A stretch of DNA of 64,000 nt from Pseudogracilibacillus sp. (GTDB lineage: Bacteria > Bacillota > Bacilli > Bacillales > Amphibacillaceae). The stretch lies in NCBI GenBank assembly GCA_026169815.1, contig JAPFDT010000027.1, positions 30,647 to 94,646 of the forward strand. The letters are read 5' to 3'. Positions 1-8,847 of this stretch are shown here, piece by piece. The notes under the pieces are model-generated. The model ran no database searches. It was not told where the DNA came from and saw nothing but the letters and a program-made list of their open reading frames with translations. The position numbers and the translations under genes are program-made. Position 1 is the stretch's first letter, and the number at the start of each line of letters is the position of its first letter.

Positions 1-126
1 CGTCTCCGTATAATTCGGATGTCTTCCCATTATCTCTTTCGCTTTTTGATATTCTTCATCAGACAAACCCATCTGTTGAAAGACTTTTTCTGATTCAATT
101 TTCGCAGGATCCATATTGTGTGGCAT
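1..126 (-). CDS. purL: Phosphoribosylformylglycinamidine synthase II, N-terminal fragment
   Basis: Only the first 42 codons lie in the window; the gene runs off the left edge. The start is ATG at 126 behind a good ribosome binding site (AAAGGAG, 9 nt upstream). The visible protein ends in GRHPNYTET, and the segment before it matches the N-terminus of Bacillus PurL (a KIxxEKxxQQMG block followed by IxGRxPNYTET). PurL carries the ATP-dependent amidation of FGAR to FGAM and in Bacillus works with PurS and the glutaminase PurQ. Here it follows purB directly after 180 nt, with no purC, purS or purQ between them, which is unlike the usual purEKBCSQLFMNHD order. The identification rests on about 40 residues. 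Confidence 0.85.
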   Translation of the reverse strand, partial: MPHNMDPAKIESEKVFQQMGLSDEEYQKAKEIMGRHPNYTET

Positions 127-214
127 GTTCTTCGTCTCCTTTATCATCATAAAAAGATGACATCATTATTTTGTTATGCTTTATTTAGTAATTTTTCTCG
201 ATAAGGAAGAGTTT

Positions 215-267
215 AACTAGAAAATATGAACCTTCACGCCGAAGCATCATGTCACTATTTTCTAGTT
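215..267. repeat. 12-bp inverted repeat in the purB-purL gap
   Basis: AACTAGAAAATA at 215-226 is repeated exactly as its reverse complement at 256-267, with a 29-nt loop that itself holds a short CTTC/GAAG pairing. There is no clear U-run after either arm, so it is a poor intrinsic terminator. It lies exactly where purC, purS and purQ would be expected and may be a deletion or insertion scar, or a processing hairpin; that is inference. Confidence 0.6.
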
Positions 268-306
268 CTCTATCCTACCTAATTTCATCTCGTTAACTGT
301 TTTATA

Positions 307-1605
307 TTATTTAACTAAACCTAGACGTTCAAAGATGACGTCGACATTTTTCAAGTGATATGTGTGATCAAAGCAGTCTTCGAGTTCTTCACTTGTTAAA
401 TGTTCTTTTACGACATCATTTTTTGCTAATAATGTTTTAAATTGAATTTCATTTTCCCAAGCTTCCATTGCTAGAGGCTGAACGACGTCATATGCTGCTT
501 CACGCGCTAATCCTTTATCGATTAATGTTAAGAGTACTTTTTGTGAAAAAATCACTCCATACGTTTTATCAATATTACGACGCATATTTTCTGGAAATAC
601 TGTTAAGTTTTTCACGACATTGCTGAAACGATTTAACATATAGTTCAGTGCAATTGTTGCATCTGGTAAAATAATTCGCTCTGCAGATGAATGAGAAATA
701 TCACGTTCATGCCATAATGACACATTTTCATAAGCTGTCATCATGTACCCACGCACCACACGCGCCATTCCGCTCATATTTTCAGAAGCGATTGGATTTC
801 GTTTATGTGGCATCGCTGAAGACCCAGTTTGCCCTTTACGAAACTGTTCTTCCACTTCACGTGTTTCTGTTTTTTGTAAGCCACGAATTTCTGTTGCAAA
901 TTTTTCAATCGATGTTGCAACGAGTGCTAAAGCAGACATATACGCTGCGTGACGATCACGTTGTAACGTTTGTGTAGATAATGGTGCAGGTGATAATCCT
1001 AAGTTTTCACAGACGTGCTTTTCAACAAATGGATTAATATTCGCATAAGTGCCGACTGCTCCAGACAATTTTCCAAACTCAACGCCAGCTGCCGCTTCAT
1101 TAAAACGTGCTAAGTTACGTTTCATCTCTTCATACCAGAGAGCTAATTTCAATCCGAATGTCGTCGGTTCTGCATGCACTCCGTGTGTACGCCCCATCAT
1201 GACAGTATGCTGATGTTCAATTGCTTTATCTTTAATTACTTGAATGAAGTTTTCAATATCTTTACGAATAATATCATTTGCCTGTTTTAATAAATAAGAT
1301 AGTGCTGTATCGACAACATCTGTTGACGTCAATCCGTAATGAACCCATTTACGCTCATCACCTAATGATTCAGAAACAGTTCTCGTAAACGCTACGACAT
1401 CATGACGTGTTTCTTGTTCAATTTCATAAATTCGTTCGACAGAAAAACTCGCCTTATCTCGAATTGCTTGAACATCTTCTTTTGGAATCTCGCCAAGCTC
1501 TGCCCATGCTTCACATGCTAATATTTCTACTTCTAGCCATGCATCGTATTTATTTTTTTCCGTCCAAATTGCGCCCATTTCTTCTCGGGTATAGCGTTCA
1601 ATCAT
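307..1605 (-). CDS. purB: Adenylosuccinate lyase
   Basis: Catalyses two fumarate-releasing steps of purine synthesis: SAICAR to AICAR and adenylosuccinate to AMP. The protein has about 432 residues, the usual length. It starts [14 protein letters not shown] like other Bacillus PurB proteins and carries the fumarase/aspartase superfamily signature [10 protein letters not shown] near residue 260, plus the [18 protein letters not shown] block. The chosen ATG at 1605 has GAGGAGG 9 nt upstream; an ORF extension of six codons would include the binding site itself. It overlaps the end of purK by 8 nt, which fits translational coupling in a purEKB transcript. Its 3' neighbour is purL rather than purC. 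Confidence 0.97.
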   Translation of the reverse strand: MIERYTREEMGAIWTEKNKYDAWLEVEILACEAWAELGEIPKEDVQAIRDKASFSVERIYEIEQETRHDVVAFTRTVSESLGDERKWVHYGLTSTDVVDTALSYLLKQANDIIRKDIENFIQVIKDKAIEHQHTVMMGRTHGVHAEPTTFGLKLALWYEEMKRNLARFNEAAAGVEFGKLSGAVGTYANINPFVEKHVCENLGLSPAPLSTQTLQRDRHAAYMSALALVATSIEKFATEIRGLQKTETREVEEQFRKGQTGSSAMPHKRNPIASENMSGMARVVRGYMMTAYENVSLWHERDISHSSAERIILPDATIALNYMLNRFSNVVKNLTVFPENMRRNIDKTYGVIFSQKVLLTLIDKGLAREAAYDVVQPLAMEAWENEIQFKTLLAKNDVVKEHLTSEELEDCFDHTYHLKNVDVIFERLGLVK

Positions 1606-2734
1606 TCTGACGTTCCTCCTCATATGCTTGCTTCAACGCTTCAAGTTCTGTTTCGTTATCTCCAATAAACGTCACATGACCCATTTTGCGTTTTTCTTTT
1701 GGTTCTGCTTTTCCGTACAAATGAACAAAACTTTCTGGAATGTGCGCTAACGCGTGTAATGCCTTGTCCATATCTTCACCGAGTACGTTAATCATAATAG
1801 CATCTTGCAGTTTTTTAATTTTCGTTAACGGTAATTGACAAATGGCACGAATGTGGTTTGTAAACTGTGATACGTTACATGCTTCAATTGTATAATGTCC
1901 TGAATTATGAGGACGTGGCGCCATTTCATTAATGTACACATCTTGTCCTTGAACGAACATTTCGATTGCAAATGTGCCGACAATATTAATTTTTTCTGCT
2001 AATAATGTCGCAGCATCCATCGCTTTTTTACGTACAACTTCTGAAATACGTGCAGGTGCAATTGTTTCATATAATATATGGTCTTTATGGTCATTTTCAG
2101 CAATTGGAAAAATTTCGATCTCACCAGTTGTACTTCGAGAAAAGATGACCGAAATTTCTTTATCAAAAGTAATCCATTCTTCAATAATGAATGTTCCACC
2201 TTCGTCTGCAAATTCAATTGCGTCCGGAAAATCTGTTGTCGATTCAATTTTCAACTGACCTTTTCCGTCATAGCCACCACGACATGTTTTAATCACTGCT
2301 GGTAATTTCGTTTCTTTTAGTGCAGCTTCACATTCTGCTCCATTTTTTACGATTGAAAAGGCTGGAATTGGTAAACCTACTTCTTGCATGACATTCTTTT
2401 CTTTTTCTCTATTTTGCGTTACTTCTAATGCATAGGCACCTTGTGGTAATTTGCCGGCTTTTTCGATATAAGATGCTGCTGTTAAATCGACATTTTCAAA
2501 TTCATATGTAACAACATCACTTTTTTCTGTTAATTCTTTAATAGCACCCATATCGTCATAAGCCGCGACAATTTGTTCATCTGCCACTTGTGCTGTTGGA
2601 CAGTTCGGTGTTGGGTCTAATACGATAACGTTATAGCCCATATATTTAGCTGAAATGGACATCATGCGACCTAATTGACCGCCGCCAATGATGCCAATTG
2701 TTTTATCTGGTAATGTTGGATTATTTGTTTGCAA
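1598..2734 (-). CDS. purK: 5-(Carboxyamino)imidazole ribonucleotide synthase
   Basis: Makes N5-CAIR from AIR, ATP and bicarbonate, the first of the two bacterial steps that replace direct AIR carboxylation. The 378-residue protein has the N-terminal [11 protein letters not shown] nucleotide-binding start, an ATP-grasp core ([16 protein letters not shown] around residue 145) and the C-terminal metal-binding [14 protein letters not shown] motif near residue 268. The start is TTG at 2734 with GAGGG upstream, and it overlaps the 3' end of purE by 14 nt. The middle gene of the purE-purK-purB coupled series; all three share the riboswitch-controlled leader upstream of purE. Confidence 0.97.
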   Translation of the reverse strand: MQTNNPTLPDKTIGIIGGGQLGRMMSISAKYMGYNVIVLDPTPNCPTAQVADEQIVAAYDDMGAIKELTEKSDVVTYEFENVDLTAASYIEKAGKLPQGAYALEVTQNREKEKNVMQEVGLPIPAFSIVKNGAECEAALKETKLPAVIKTCRGGYDGKGQLKIESTTDFPDAIEFADEGGTFIIEEWITFDKEISVIFSRSTTGEIEIFPIAENDHKDHILYETIAPARISEVVRKKAMDAATLLAEKINIVGTFAIEMFVQGQDVYINEMAPRPHNSGHYTIEACNVSQFTNHIRAICQLPLTKIKKLQDAIMINVLGEDMDKALHALAHIPESFVHLYGKAEPKEKRKMGHVTFIGDNETELEALKQAYEEERQND

Positions 2735-3212
2735 GGTCGTCCCTCATCTCTTCTACTTTTTGAATTAGTCCGTCACGATGTGTTGCTAATTTTGTAGCTA
2801 TTTCTTCATCAGCTGTACCGAGAATTTGTGCTGCGAATAGTCCGGCATTTGTTGCACCTGCATTACCAATCGCCATTGTTGCTGTTGGTACTCCGCCTGG
2901 CATTTGGACGATAGATAATAATGAATCCATGCCTCCAAGTGCACTCGTTTTAATTGGTACACCGATTACTGGTAGTGTCGTTTTAGAAGCAACCATTCCT
3001 GGTAAATGAGCTGCCCCACCTGCGCCTGCAATAATTACTTTTAAGCCTCTATCACGAGCAGAAACTGCATATTCAAACATATCATCAGGTGTACGATGTG
3101 CGGAAACGACTTCTTTTTCATATGTAATGCCTAATTCATCTAGTACATCACATGCATGTTCCATCGTCTCCCAATCTGAAATACTACCCATTATAATCCC
3201 AACTTGAACCAT
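2721..3212 (-). CDS. purE: N5-carboxyaminoimidazole ribonucleotide mutase
   Basis: Converts N5-CAIR to CAIR. The protein is about 163 residues with the class I PurE hallmarks: [14 protein letters not shown] at the N-terminus, [13 protein letters not shown] near residue 43, and [14 protein letters not shown] near residue 70. The ATG at 3212 is chosen because it is preceded by GGAGAGG and gives the conserved start; the longer ORF adds 11 codons across the binding site. It is the first gene of the pur operon, but its start lies about 540 nt beyond the leader terminator because a palindromic repeat element occupies the space between. Confidence 0.97.
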   Translation of the reverse strand: MVQVGIIMGSISDWETMEHACDVLDELGITYEKEVVSAHRTPDDMFEYAVSARDRGLKVIIAGAGGAAHLPGMVASKTTLPVIGVPIKTSALGGMDSLLSIVQMPGGVPTATMAIGNAGATNAGLFAAQILGTADEEIATKLATHRDGLIQKVEEMRDDLANK

Positions 3213-3301
3213 TCCATCCCTCTCCAATTCTTTATGTAGTGTCAATATATAATTTTTATCATATAATCCATTTAGTATCTAAAACACAGACTTTATGTTT
3301 G

Positions 3302-3640
3302 ATGATAGACCTGTATACTTTCATTACAGTCGATTACTTATTAGCGGGTATGGTCTCAACTTTTGAAGCTGTGACAAAACTTTCAGCATACATAAACATA
3401 GAACGATTAACGAATCGTTTCGGAAATATACTCCGCTTTCCGCGGGCGAGCAGTGAGCCGCTTCAGGCTTCGCCTTGCAGGGTCTCACATCGGCTCTTTT
3501 CTGCCCGCAGGAGTCTCCGTATATTTCCTACACTTAATTTTATTTCGTAATTTTTCATGGATAAAATATGTTTTGTCCCAACTTCAAGAATTTTCATTCT
3601 CGCTAGAGTCAGTCGACTTCCATTCAAATAAACTTAGTCC
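3302..3640. repeat. Large palindromic element (type 1) in the purE leader, with a nested insert
   Basis: The outer flanks (about 3302-3362 and 3580-3640) match the dispersed palindromic family also seen at 6471-6604, 9284-9411 and 57450-57618: an ACTTTCATTACAGTCGA arm on the left and GAGTCAGTCGACTTCCATTC on the right. The centre of this copy is replaced by a different GC-rich palindrome (3422-3528). The element lies in the transcribed leader between the riboswitch terminator and purE. Confidence 0.7.
3422..3528. repeat. GC-rich palindromic element (type 2) nested in the type 1 element
   Basis: The ends are a perfect 10-bp inverted repeat (GGAAATATAC / GTATATTTCC), and the interior contains CCGCTTTCCGCGGGC facing GCCCGCAGGAGTC, so most of the 107 bp can fold on itself. 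Base composition is clearly richer in G+C than its surroundings. From memory, similar CCGCTTTCCGCGGGC elements are dispersed in many Bacillaceae genomes. No coding potential is seen. Confidence 0.7.
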
Positions 3641-3752
3641 CCTAAACAAAATCTGGATATTTAAAGAAAAAAATAAGTCATCGTTCATATTTTTAATCGG
3701 ACTTGCTTATTTTGATATTGATTCAGCTGACTAAAACACTATAATAAAACAT

Positions 3753-3815
3753 AAAAAAGCCTATTCCACTCCGTTTAAAATAACCGGAGAAGATGAATAG
3801 ACTAGCTTTTTTACA
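3753..3815 (-). terminator. Terminator of the purE riboswitch leader
   Basis: On the minus strand a long stem forms from paired segments AGC, TCTATTC and CTCCG with GCT, GAATAG and CGGAG, followed by a T6 run. It lies about 45 nt downstream of the purine aptamer and is the expected attenuator that is formed when guanine or hypoxanthine is bound. Confidence 0.85.
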
Positions 3816-3856
3816 TATATAAACAAAGGAAATAGTTTTCGCATGTTTACCTCACC

Positions 3857-3928
3857 TTCCCGCATAGTGTCGCATTTATGGTGCTTCATAGAAACTTTCG
3901 AGCCTTATTCTCAAAATTATATGGGGAA
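3857..3928 (-). promoter_or_regulatory. Purine (guanine-type) riboswitch aptamer upstream of purE
   Basis: The minus strand shows the aptamer core in order: CATATAATTTTGAG, AATAAGG loop, CTCGAAAGTTTCTA, ACCATAAATGCG and ACACTATG. P1 forms from TTCCCCATA with TATGCGGGAA (one mismatch). The two loops carry the GG and CC needed for loop-loop pairing. The specificity position in ACACTATG is C, as in guanine/hypoxanthine aptamers, rather than U as in adenine ones. Ligand binding should favour the terminator at 3753-3815 and switch off purEKB. Confidence 0.93.
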
Positions 3929-3970
3929 TCATTTGATTATTGTATCTTTTAGGTTGTAACATTGCTTCTT

Positions 3971-4023
3971 ATTTGTTCAACATTCGACAAATTAATTATA
4001 ACAAACTGAAAACTAATTCGCAA
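3971..4023 (-). promoter_or_regulatory. purE promoter with candidate PurR site
   Basis: On the minus strand TTGCGA (4018-4023) and TATAAT (3995-4000) are separated by 17 nt. Just downstream lies an inverted repeat, ATTTGT/ACAAAT, spanning 3971-3992 with CGAATGTTGAAC inside, which loosely resembles the PurBox core CGAACWWT. The promoter call is solid; the PurR assignment is tentative. Confidence 0.6.
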
Positions 4024-4042
4024 TCTAAATACGGACATTCCG

Positions 4043-4741
4043 TTATATTTTCGGTGAAACGTTCGTGTTTGGCATTCCAGACTTAGAATTTTCCGACGTT
4101 GTGACACTGTTATCAATCACTTCTTCGACAACCTCATCGTCATCCATCAGCTTTTCTGTTGGAACATCATCTTCTAACACTTGCTCTTCCACTCCACGTC
4201 TACCAAACACTCTTTCACGTCGTACTTGTCTAACCCAGAAGCCACCTTGAATATGTTTCGGCTCAAAGGCAACGATAAATGCTTTTGGATCAATTTCAGA
4301 AATTAAACGGTACAAACGTAACTCTTGTTTACGTGGTGTTAATATTTGCATCGATAAACGGTCACCATCTAATCCAGATGACGTCCAACTTGTCACACCA
4401 TACCCTTCTTCACGTAATGTCTCGGTAAACTTTAAAAATGGGTTAGACGAGACAACATTGACCGTAATGTAACCTAACGCAAGGCGATCTTCAATGAGCG
4501 AACCGATAACAACACCAAGCGCAAATCCTAGTGCGTAGGCAAGCACATTTTGAATGCCATCTAGATTTTCTAGGACTAAACTTAAACCAATAATATAAAC
4601 AAACACTTCAAACACACTGACAAAAGCTGCTAAATACCGTTGACCTTTAAACGTTAAAATAATTCGAATCGTGGAAAATGAAACGTAAACGATATTTACA
4701 GCAATAATAATAAAAAACATAACTACAGCATTATCGAGCAA
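4043..4741 (-). CDS. yebE: DUF2179/UPF0316 membrane protein, YebE-like
   Basis: The 232-residue protein starts with three hydrophobic segments (about residues 5-25, 37-57 and 66-86), then a cytoplasmic DUF2179 domain (YITVNV near 91, [10 protein letters not shown] near 135, [19 protein letters not shown] near 150-170). An acidic, low-complexity tail of about 50 residues follows that is longer than in the B. subtilis protein as I remember it. Start is TTG at 4741 with GGGTGG 6 nt upstream. In B. subtilis yebE also sits between pbuG and purE, so this is conserved synteny. Function is unknown; DUF2179 domains may bind nucleotides, and the linkage to purine genes makes a nucleotide-related role possible. 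Confidence 0.85.
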   Translation of the reverse strand: MLDNAVVMFFIIIAVNIVYVSFSTIRIILTFKGQRYLAAFVSVFEVFVYIIGLSLVLENLDGIQNVLAYALGFALGVVIGSLIEDRLALGYITVNVVSSNPFLKFTETLREEGYGVTSWTSSGLDGDRLSMQILTPRKQELRLYRLISEIDPKAFIVAFEPKHIQGGFWVRQVRRERVFGRRGVEEQVLEDDVPTEKLMDDDEVVEEVIDNSVTTSENSKSGMPNTNVSPKI

Positions 4742-4891
4742 TAAAAACCACCCTTTCTTTTTAGATGATGGAACAAAACATCTTAATACATAAATATGAT
4801 TAATTAACTAACCGCTTCTAAAATAAATTTTGCTTAATTTTATTCTCCACTTTTTCATATATTAAAGATATTTTGTCCCAGCCTCTTCTAA

Positions 4892-5605
4892 CTACTCTTT
4901 ATTCGGACCATACACTCGACTTTCAATTGACGATTCTTGACCACGTAAACGACGTTCTAATCGTTTACGCCAGTTAATTGCAAGTTCTGGACATGAAGCT
5001 AAATCACGAGTACGACGTAAATTATCTTTATCGACATGCATCACTTCATTACAAGCTTGGATTGACCATTCAGGATTAGGACGGTCTAATAATTTTAGTT
5101 CACCTGTTTCGATATACCCTTCCTCAAGCACTCGATAATACCATCCTGTATAACCTGTTTGTTGAATCTGTAAGGCTAAATCCATCACACCAAAACGTCT
5201 TGCTGGTTTCCAACACGGTTGTCTTGGTTGTGACACTTGAATAATTGCTTCACCTAAACGATATGTATCACCAATAAAGGTATTAAATTCATTCGCACTT
5301 TCCATTACTAAGTTTTCGCCCATTCCACCATTAGTAATATCATCGTTGTCTAAGGTTCTTTGCCAATATTCATAATGAACGGATGGATAAGCAAACAAAG
5401 CTTTTTCAGGTCCACCATGCGCTTTCGTATCAGCTACTTCATCTGAGATAAGTCCTGTCTTACTAACCCATATTTTCCCTTCACGCTTTTCCTTAAACAT
5501 GGCAGTCGTCCATTTTCTATCTATCGGATTTTCCGCCCCTGCTTTTCCGAGTTCTTTTACTTTTCCAGTCCGGACTTCTTCTACATATATTTTATCCATC
5601 GTCAT
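4892..5605 (-). CDS. MOSC domain protein, YiiM family
   Basis: A 237-residue MOSC protein. It shows the features of the YiiM group: KTGLISDEVADTKAHGGPEKA near residue 51 (quoted in part), GENLVMES near residue 97, and the active-site Cys in QPRQPCWKPARRFG near residue 130, followed by a C-terminal three-helix 3-alpha domain ending in LERRLRG. MOSC domains bind the molybdenum cofactor; YiiM-type proteins are linked to reduction of N-hydroxylated bases. No molybdenum cofactor synthesis genes are in the window. Two ATG starts three codons apart are possible (5605 or 5599); the binding site GAGAGGG suits either. Confidence 0.88.
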   Translation of the reverse strand: MTMDKIYVEEVRTGKVKELGKAGAENPIDRKWTTAMFKEKREGKIWVSKTGLISDEVADTKAHGGPEKALFAYPSVHYEYWQRTLDNDDITNGGMGENLVMESANEFNTFIGDTYRLGEAIIQVSQPRQPCWKPARRFGVMDLALQIQQTGYTGWYYRVLEEGYIETGELKLLDRPNPEWSIQACNEVMHVDKDNLRRTRDLASCPELAINWRKRLERRLRGQESSIESRVYGPNKE

Positions 5606-5877
5606 ATTCCCTCTCTCTATTATAATATTACTTACAAGTTGTTATGCTTTAATTTAAAATGATTATAATCTTCATTCTACTATGTTTAAACTAGGGATGA
5701 AAGCAACTGGAGACCTATAAACCTTTATAGAATCATTATGTTAATTAAAATAACACTTCTAATATATTGTAATCTTTAATCATTTCGATTTATTTTTATA
5801 ATGAATAACTCGTTATTTATATAATTATGATACGATGTATATAACACATAATCCAAATTGAGAAAGGGGTATTAAAT

Positions 5878-6387
5878 ATGGATGTAAAATTTCCAATTGG
5901 GCAATTGCAAGTTCCTGATCACGTAACGTTAGACAATATTCAAGAATGGACAAACGAAATTAACACATACACTATTCGTCTAAGAGAAGTGGTAGATGGA
6001 TTAAGTGAAACAGAATTAAAGAAAACATATCGAGAAGGCAGTTGGAATGTGAGACAACTCGTTCATCACATTGCCGATTCACAGTTAAATATGTATCAAC
6101 GCTTAAAACTTGCTTTAACAGATGATAATCCAACTGTTCCACCTTTTGATCAAGATAAATGGGCAATAGAACCAGATACAAACTTGCCGGTTGAAAGTTC
6201 CATCAAAATGTTAGAAGGAATTAATACTCGTATCATTGCTATAGGAAATAATTTAACCGAAGACCAACTTACAAGAACTTTCACACTTGATGGTAGTGGT
6301 GAAGTAACAGTCTCTACTAAAATGGCAAAATTATCATGGCACGAAGAACACCATTTAGCACATATTAATATTGCCTTAGCAAAATAA
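5878..6387 (+). CDS. DinB-fold protein, YfiT/bacillithiol transferase-like
   Basis: A 169-residue single-domain protein close to B. subtilis YfiT (BstA-type putative metal-dependent hydrolase). The histidine triad that binds the metal is visible: one His in SWNVRQLVHHIADSQLN around residue 60 and two in WHEEHHLAHI near residue 155. Related proteins act as bacillithiol S-transferases, which fits a Bacillaceae genome. The ATG at 5878 is preceded by GAAAGGGG. It is transcribed alone, divergent from the MOSC gene and converging on pbuG. Confidence 0.85.
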   Translation: MDVKFPIGQLQVPDHVTLDNIQEWTNEINTYTIRLREVVDGLSETELKKTYREGSWNVRQLVHHIADSQLNMYQRLKLALTDDNPTVPPFDQDKWAIEPDTNLPVESSIKMLEGINTRIIAIGNNLTEDQLTRTFTLDGSGEVTVSTKMAKLSWHEEHHLAHINIALAK

Positions 6388-6470
6388 CCGGGAGAAAATT
6401 AATTAAGTGAATCAATTTCTTAATTAATTTTAGGATCTCAAAGACGAACTTTACTTTTGGTGGTAGAACC

Positions 6471-6604
6471 GTTTACTCTCATTCCAGCCGACTGCTTTCT
6501 GCGGACATGGTCTCAACTCTTGGTACAACGCTATCGCGTTGTACCAAGGATTTTCGGACTCATGCTTTTCCCGCAAGAGTCAGTCGGCTTGCATTCAAGT
6601 AAAC
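6471..6604. repeat. Palindromic element, type 1 copy
   Basis: The ends are GTTTAC and GTAAAC; inside, CAGCCGACTGCTTTCTGCGG faces CCCGCAAGAGTCAGTCGGCT. The centre is a perfect 13-bp stem (CTTGGTACAACGC/GCGTTGTACCAAG, 6519-6548) with a TATC loop. It lies between two convergent genes. Close relative of the copy at 57450-57618, but the central stem sequence differs while pairing is kept, which points to selection or mechanism acting on the fold. Confidence 0.75.
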
Positions 6605-6709
6605 TTGGTTACAGGAGTTAAAAACGTACGTTAGTAACACTTTGTATATAATCGTTCCTGTTTTTAATTAAATTATCCTATTATGAAATTGATTCAAGTA
6701 TATAAAAAA

Positions 6710-6739
6710 GAAGCTGAATCTATTGTGAGATTCAGCTTC
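6710..6739. terminator. Bidirectional terminator after pbuG
   Basis: A perfect 12-bp stem GAAGCTGAATCT/AGATTCAGCTTC with a 6-nt loop and T-runs on both strands. It ends pbuG, whose stop lies about 12 nt away on the minus strand. Confidence 0.92.
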
Positions 6740-6750
6740 TTTTTTTACCC

Positions 6751-8082
6751 TTATGTTAAGAATATAAAGTATAAAACAAAGATGACGCTCAGCCCATACA
6801 TGACTGGATGAATTTCTTTTGCGCGTCCTTTCATAATCATCGTAATTGGATAAAAGACAAATCCAATCGCAATTCCTGTTGCAATACTATACGTTAATGG
6901 CATCGCAATAATCGTTAAAAAAGCTGGTACAGCAATTTCAAATTTATCCCAATCAATTTGCTTTAACGCTGTTGACATTAATACCCCGACAATAATTAAA
7001 GCAGGCGCTGTTACTTCTACCGTAACAATTTGTAATAGCGGAGAGAAAAACAGTGCTAATAAGAAAAATCCAGCCGTCACTACAGATGCAAAACCTGTAC
7101 GACCACCTACCCCAACTCCTGACGTTGATTCTACAAATGATGTTGTCGTTGATGTACCTACAACTGAACCAACAACTGTTGCCGCCGAGTCCGCGAATAA
7201 AGCTTTTCCAGCTCGAGGTAATTTTCCATCTTTCATTAATCCAGCTTGTGTCGCAACTGCTACAAGTGTTCCTGCTGTATCAAAGAAATCAACGAATAAA
7301 AACGTTAAAATAACGACTAACATTTGCAAGGTAAAAATATCACCAAAGTTAACGAATGCTTGTCCAAATGTTGGCGCAACACTTGGCGCAGGGCTAACAA
7401 TATCACCAAGTCCTGTTGGCATCGCAATTAAACCAAAGATAATTCCAGCAATCGACGTAATAATCATCCCGTAGAAAATACCACCACGAACACTTAAACT
7501 TAATAAAATAACTGAAATGATTACTCCGAAAACAGCAAGCAATACATAAGGATCTGTTAAATCACCAATACTTACTAAGGTCGCTTCATCTCCAACAATA
7601 ATGCCGGCATTTTGAAAACCTAGAAAAGCAATGAAGAACCCAATTCCAGCCCCTACCGCTAATTTTAAATCACCTGGAATAAAATTAATAATTTTTTCAC
7701 GAAGACCTGATAATGTTAAAATAATAAAAATAATTCCTGAAGCAAGTACCCCTGATAATGCCGTTTCCCACGGGATTCCATAGCCTAAAACAACTGTATA
7801 AGCGAAAAATGCGTTTAAGCCCATTCCTGGTGCAAGTCCAATTGGATATTTAGCAAGGACACCCATTAATAATGAACCTACTGCTGCCGCTATCGCTGTT
7901 GCTGTAAATACGGCCCCTTTATCCATCCCAACACCAGCAGGTAATCCTTCTACACCTTCTAATGATAATACAGATGGGTTAACGAATAAAATATACGCCA
8001 TCGCTAAAAACGTCGTTAAACCAGCCATAAATTCCGTACGATAATTTGTCCCTAATTCTTCAAAGCGAAAAAAGTTTTTCAC
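6751..8082 (-). CDS. pbuG: Hypoxanthine/guanine permease (NCS2/AzgA family)
   Basis: A 443-residue integral membrane purine importer with about 12 or more hydrophobic segments. Family marks are FRFEELGTNYRTE at the N-terminus, APGMGLNAFFAY near residue 85, FDTAGTLVAVATQAGL near residue 270 and TSTTTSFVESTSG near residue 315, all close to B. subtilis PbuG. The start is placed at GTG 8082 because AGGGAGG lies just upstream and the product then begins (V)KNFFRFEEL as in PbuG; the ATG at 8115 has no binding site. It has its own guanine-type riboswitch and terminator, so import is cut when guanine is plentiful. Confidence 0.95.
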   Translation of the reverse strand: MKNFFRFEELGTNYRTEFMAGLTTFLAMAYILFVNPSVLSLEGVEGLPAGVGMDKGAVFTATAIAAAVGSLLMGVLAKYPIGLAPGMGLNAFFAYTVVLGYGIPWETALSGVLASGIIFIILTLSGLREKIINFIPGDLKLAVGAGIGFFIAFLGFQNAGIIVGDEATLVSIGDLTDPYVLLAVFGVIISVILLSLSVRGGIFYGMIITSIAGIIFGLIAMPTGLGDIVSPAPSVAPTFGQAFVNFGDIFTLQMLVVILTFLFVDFFDTAGTLVAVATQAGLMKDGKLPRAGKALFADSAATVVGSVVGTSTTTSFVESTSGVGVGGRTGFASVVTAGFFLLALFFSPLLQIVTVEVTAPALIIVGVLMSTALKQIDWDKFEIAVPAFLTIIAMPLTYSIATGIAIGFVFYPITMIMKGRAKEIHPVMYGLSVIFVLYFIFLT

Positions 8083-8151
8083 TTTCTGTGCCTCCCTTAA
8101 TGTTAGCTTTACCATAACCTTATTCGAATAGAGAGAAGTTTTTACAAATAC

Positions 8152-8186
8152 AAAAAGAGCATCCTAACTATACAGGAGTGCCCTCT
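8152..8186 (-). terminator. Terminator of the pbuG riboswitch leader
   Basis: Minus strand: AGAG, CA and TCCT pair with AGGATGCTCT across a short loop, with small bulges, followed by T5. It lies about 55 nt downstream of the aptamer and 70 nt before the GTG start, the position expected for the attenuator. Confidence 0.85.
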
Positions 8187-8242
8187 TACTAACGGAAAAT
8201 GTATCAAGTAGCCTAATAATCCTAGCTACTAATTAATATATA

Positions 8243-8313
8243 TCCACGTAGTAAGACTATTTACGGTAGTCCTATAGAAACTTCTGAGCCATATTCTCAA
8301 AATTATACGCAAA
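8243..8313 (-). promoter_or_regulatory. Purine (guanine-type) riboswitch aptamer upstream of pbuG
   Basis: Minus strand shows CGTATAATTTTGAG, the GAATATGG loop, CTCAGAAGTTTCTA, ACCGTAAATAGTC and TTACTACG. P1 forms from TTTGCGTA with TACGTGGA. The ligand-specifying base in TACTACG is C, the guanine/hypoxanthine type. The same arrangement is known for B. subtilis pbuG. Confidence 0.94.
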
Positions 8314-8345
8314 GCAAATCATGTTTATTTTTTCATGATAAAGTC

Positions 8346-8374
8346 ATCATACTTCCATTTTATATATTCGTCAA
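8346..8374 (-). promoter_or_regulatory. SigA-type promoter of pbuG
   Basis: On the minus strand TTGACG (8369-8374) and TATGAT (8346-8351) are exactly 17 nt apart, starting transcription about 30 nt before the aptamer. Confidence 0.7.
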
Positions 8375-8409
8375 ATAGCGAGATTAGCCAACATAATATG
8401 ATAAGGTTT

Positions 8410-8766
8410 TCATTCCTTATCTAGTAAGGAAACTTTTTTTGCTGTCGCTTGCCCAGGATAAGAGTCTAAAATATCACCTTTAATCCAAATCTCGACTTCA
8501 TCACCTGGTTTGAATGAACTTGCTTCCTCATAAGTTAGTTCAATAAGATTAAGACTATCCCTTTCACCAAACACATCTTCTTTCTGCAATGTTGTTACTG
8601 ATGTATCTTTAATTTCTTCATACTCATTTGTCGTGAGATTTTGTGAAACTAAAATCATATCATCTGAGACCTCTAAAATAATACCCTCCATTTGTGGACT
8701 GCCACATGCAGCGAGAAATCCGGTCATTAAGAAAATTATTACGATCACTACAAATAACCTTTTCAT
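8410..8766 (-). CDS. Small lipoprotein, DUF3221-like
   Basis: A 118-residue exported lipoprotein. The N-terminus has a Lys/Arg start, a hydrophobic stretch and the lipobox FLAAC, followed by a compact beta-rich domain (VSDDMILVSQ, then a C-terminal GDEVEIWIKGDILDSYPGQA block) typical of DUF3221/YobA-type lipoproteins. The ATG at 8766 is chosen because AAGGAGGG stands just upstream; the ORF extends 27 codons further without support. Function unknown. It is a single-gene unit downstream of nothing recognisable. Confidence 0.75.
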   Translation of the reverse strand: MKRLFVVIVIIFLMTGFLAACGSPQMEGIILEVSDDMILVSQNLTTNEYEEIKDTSVTTLQKEDVFGERDSLNLIELTYEEASSFKPGDEVEIWIKGDILDSYPGQATAKKVSLLDKE

Positions 8767-8847
8767 ATTACCCTCCTTCAAACATATGGTAGAGTCAAAT
8801 TTATCATGTAACAACACAATAAAAAGCTGAATAATAAACTGGAACAT

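Noticed and set aside
4820..4890. Additional palindromic element between yebE and the MOSC gene
   Set aside because: It shares only a short stretch (TTAATTTTATT and TTTTGTCCCA) with the 3535-3580 segment and shows no folding; too little to call a copy.
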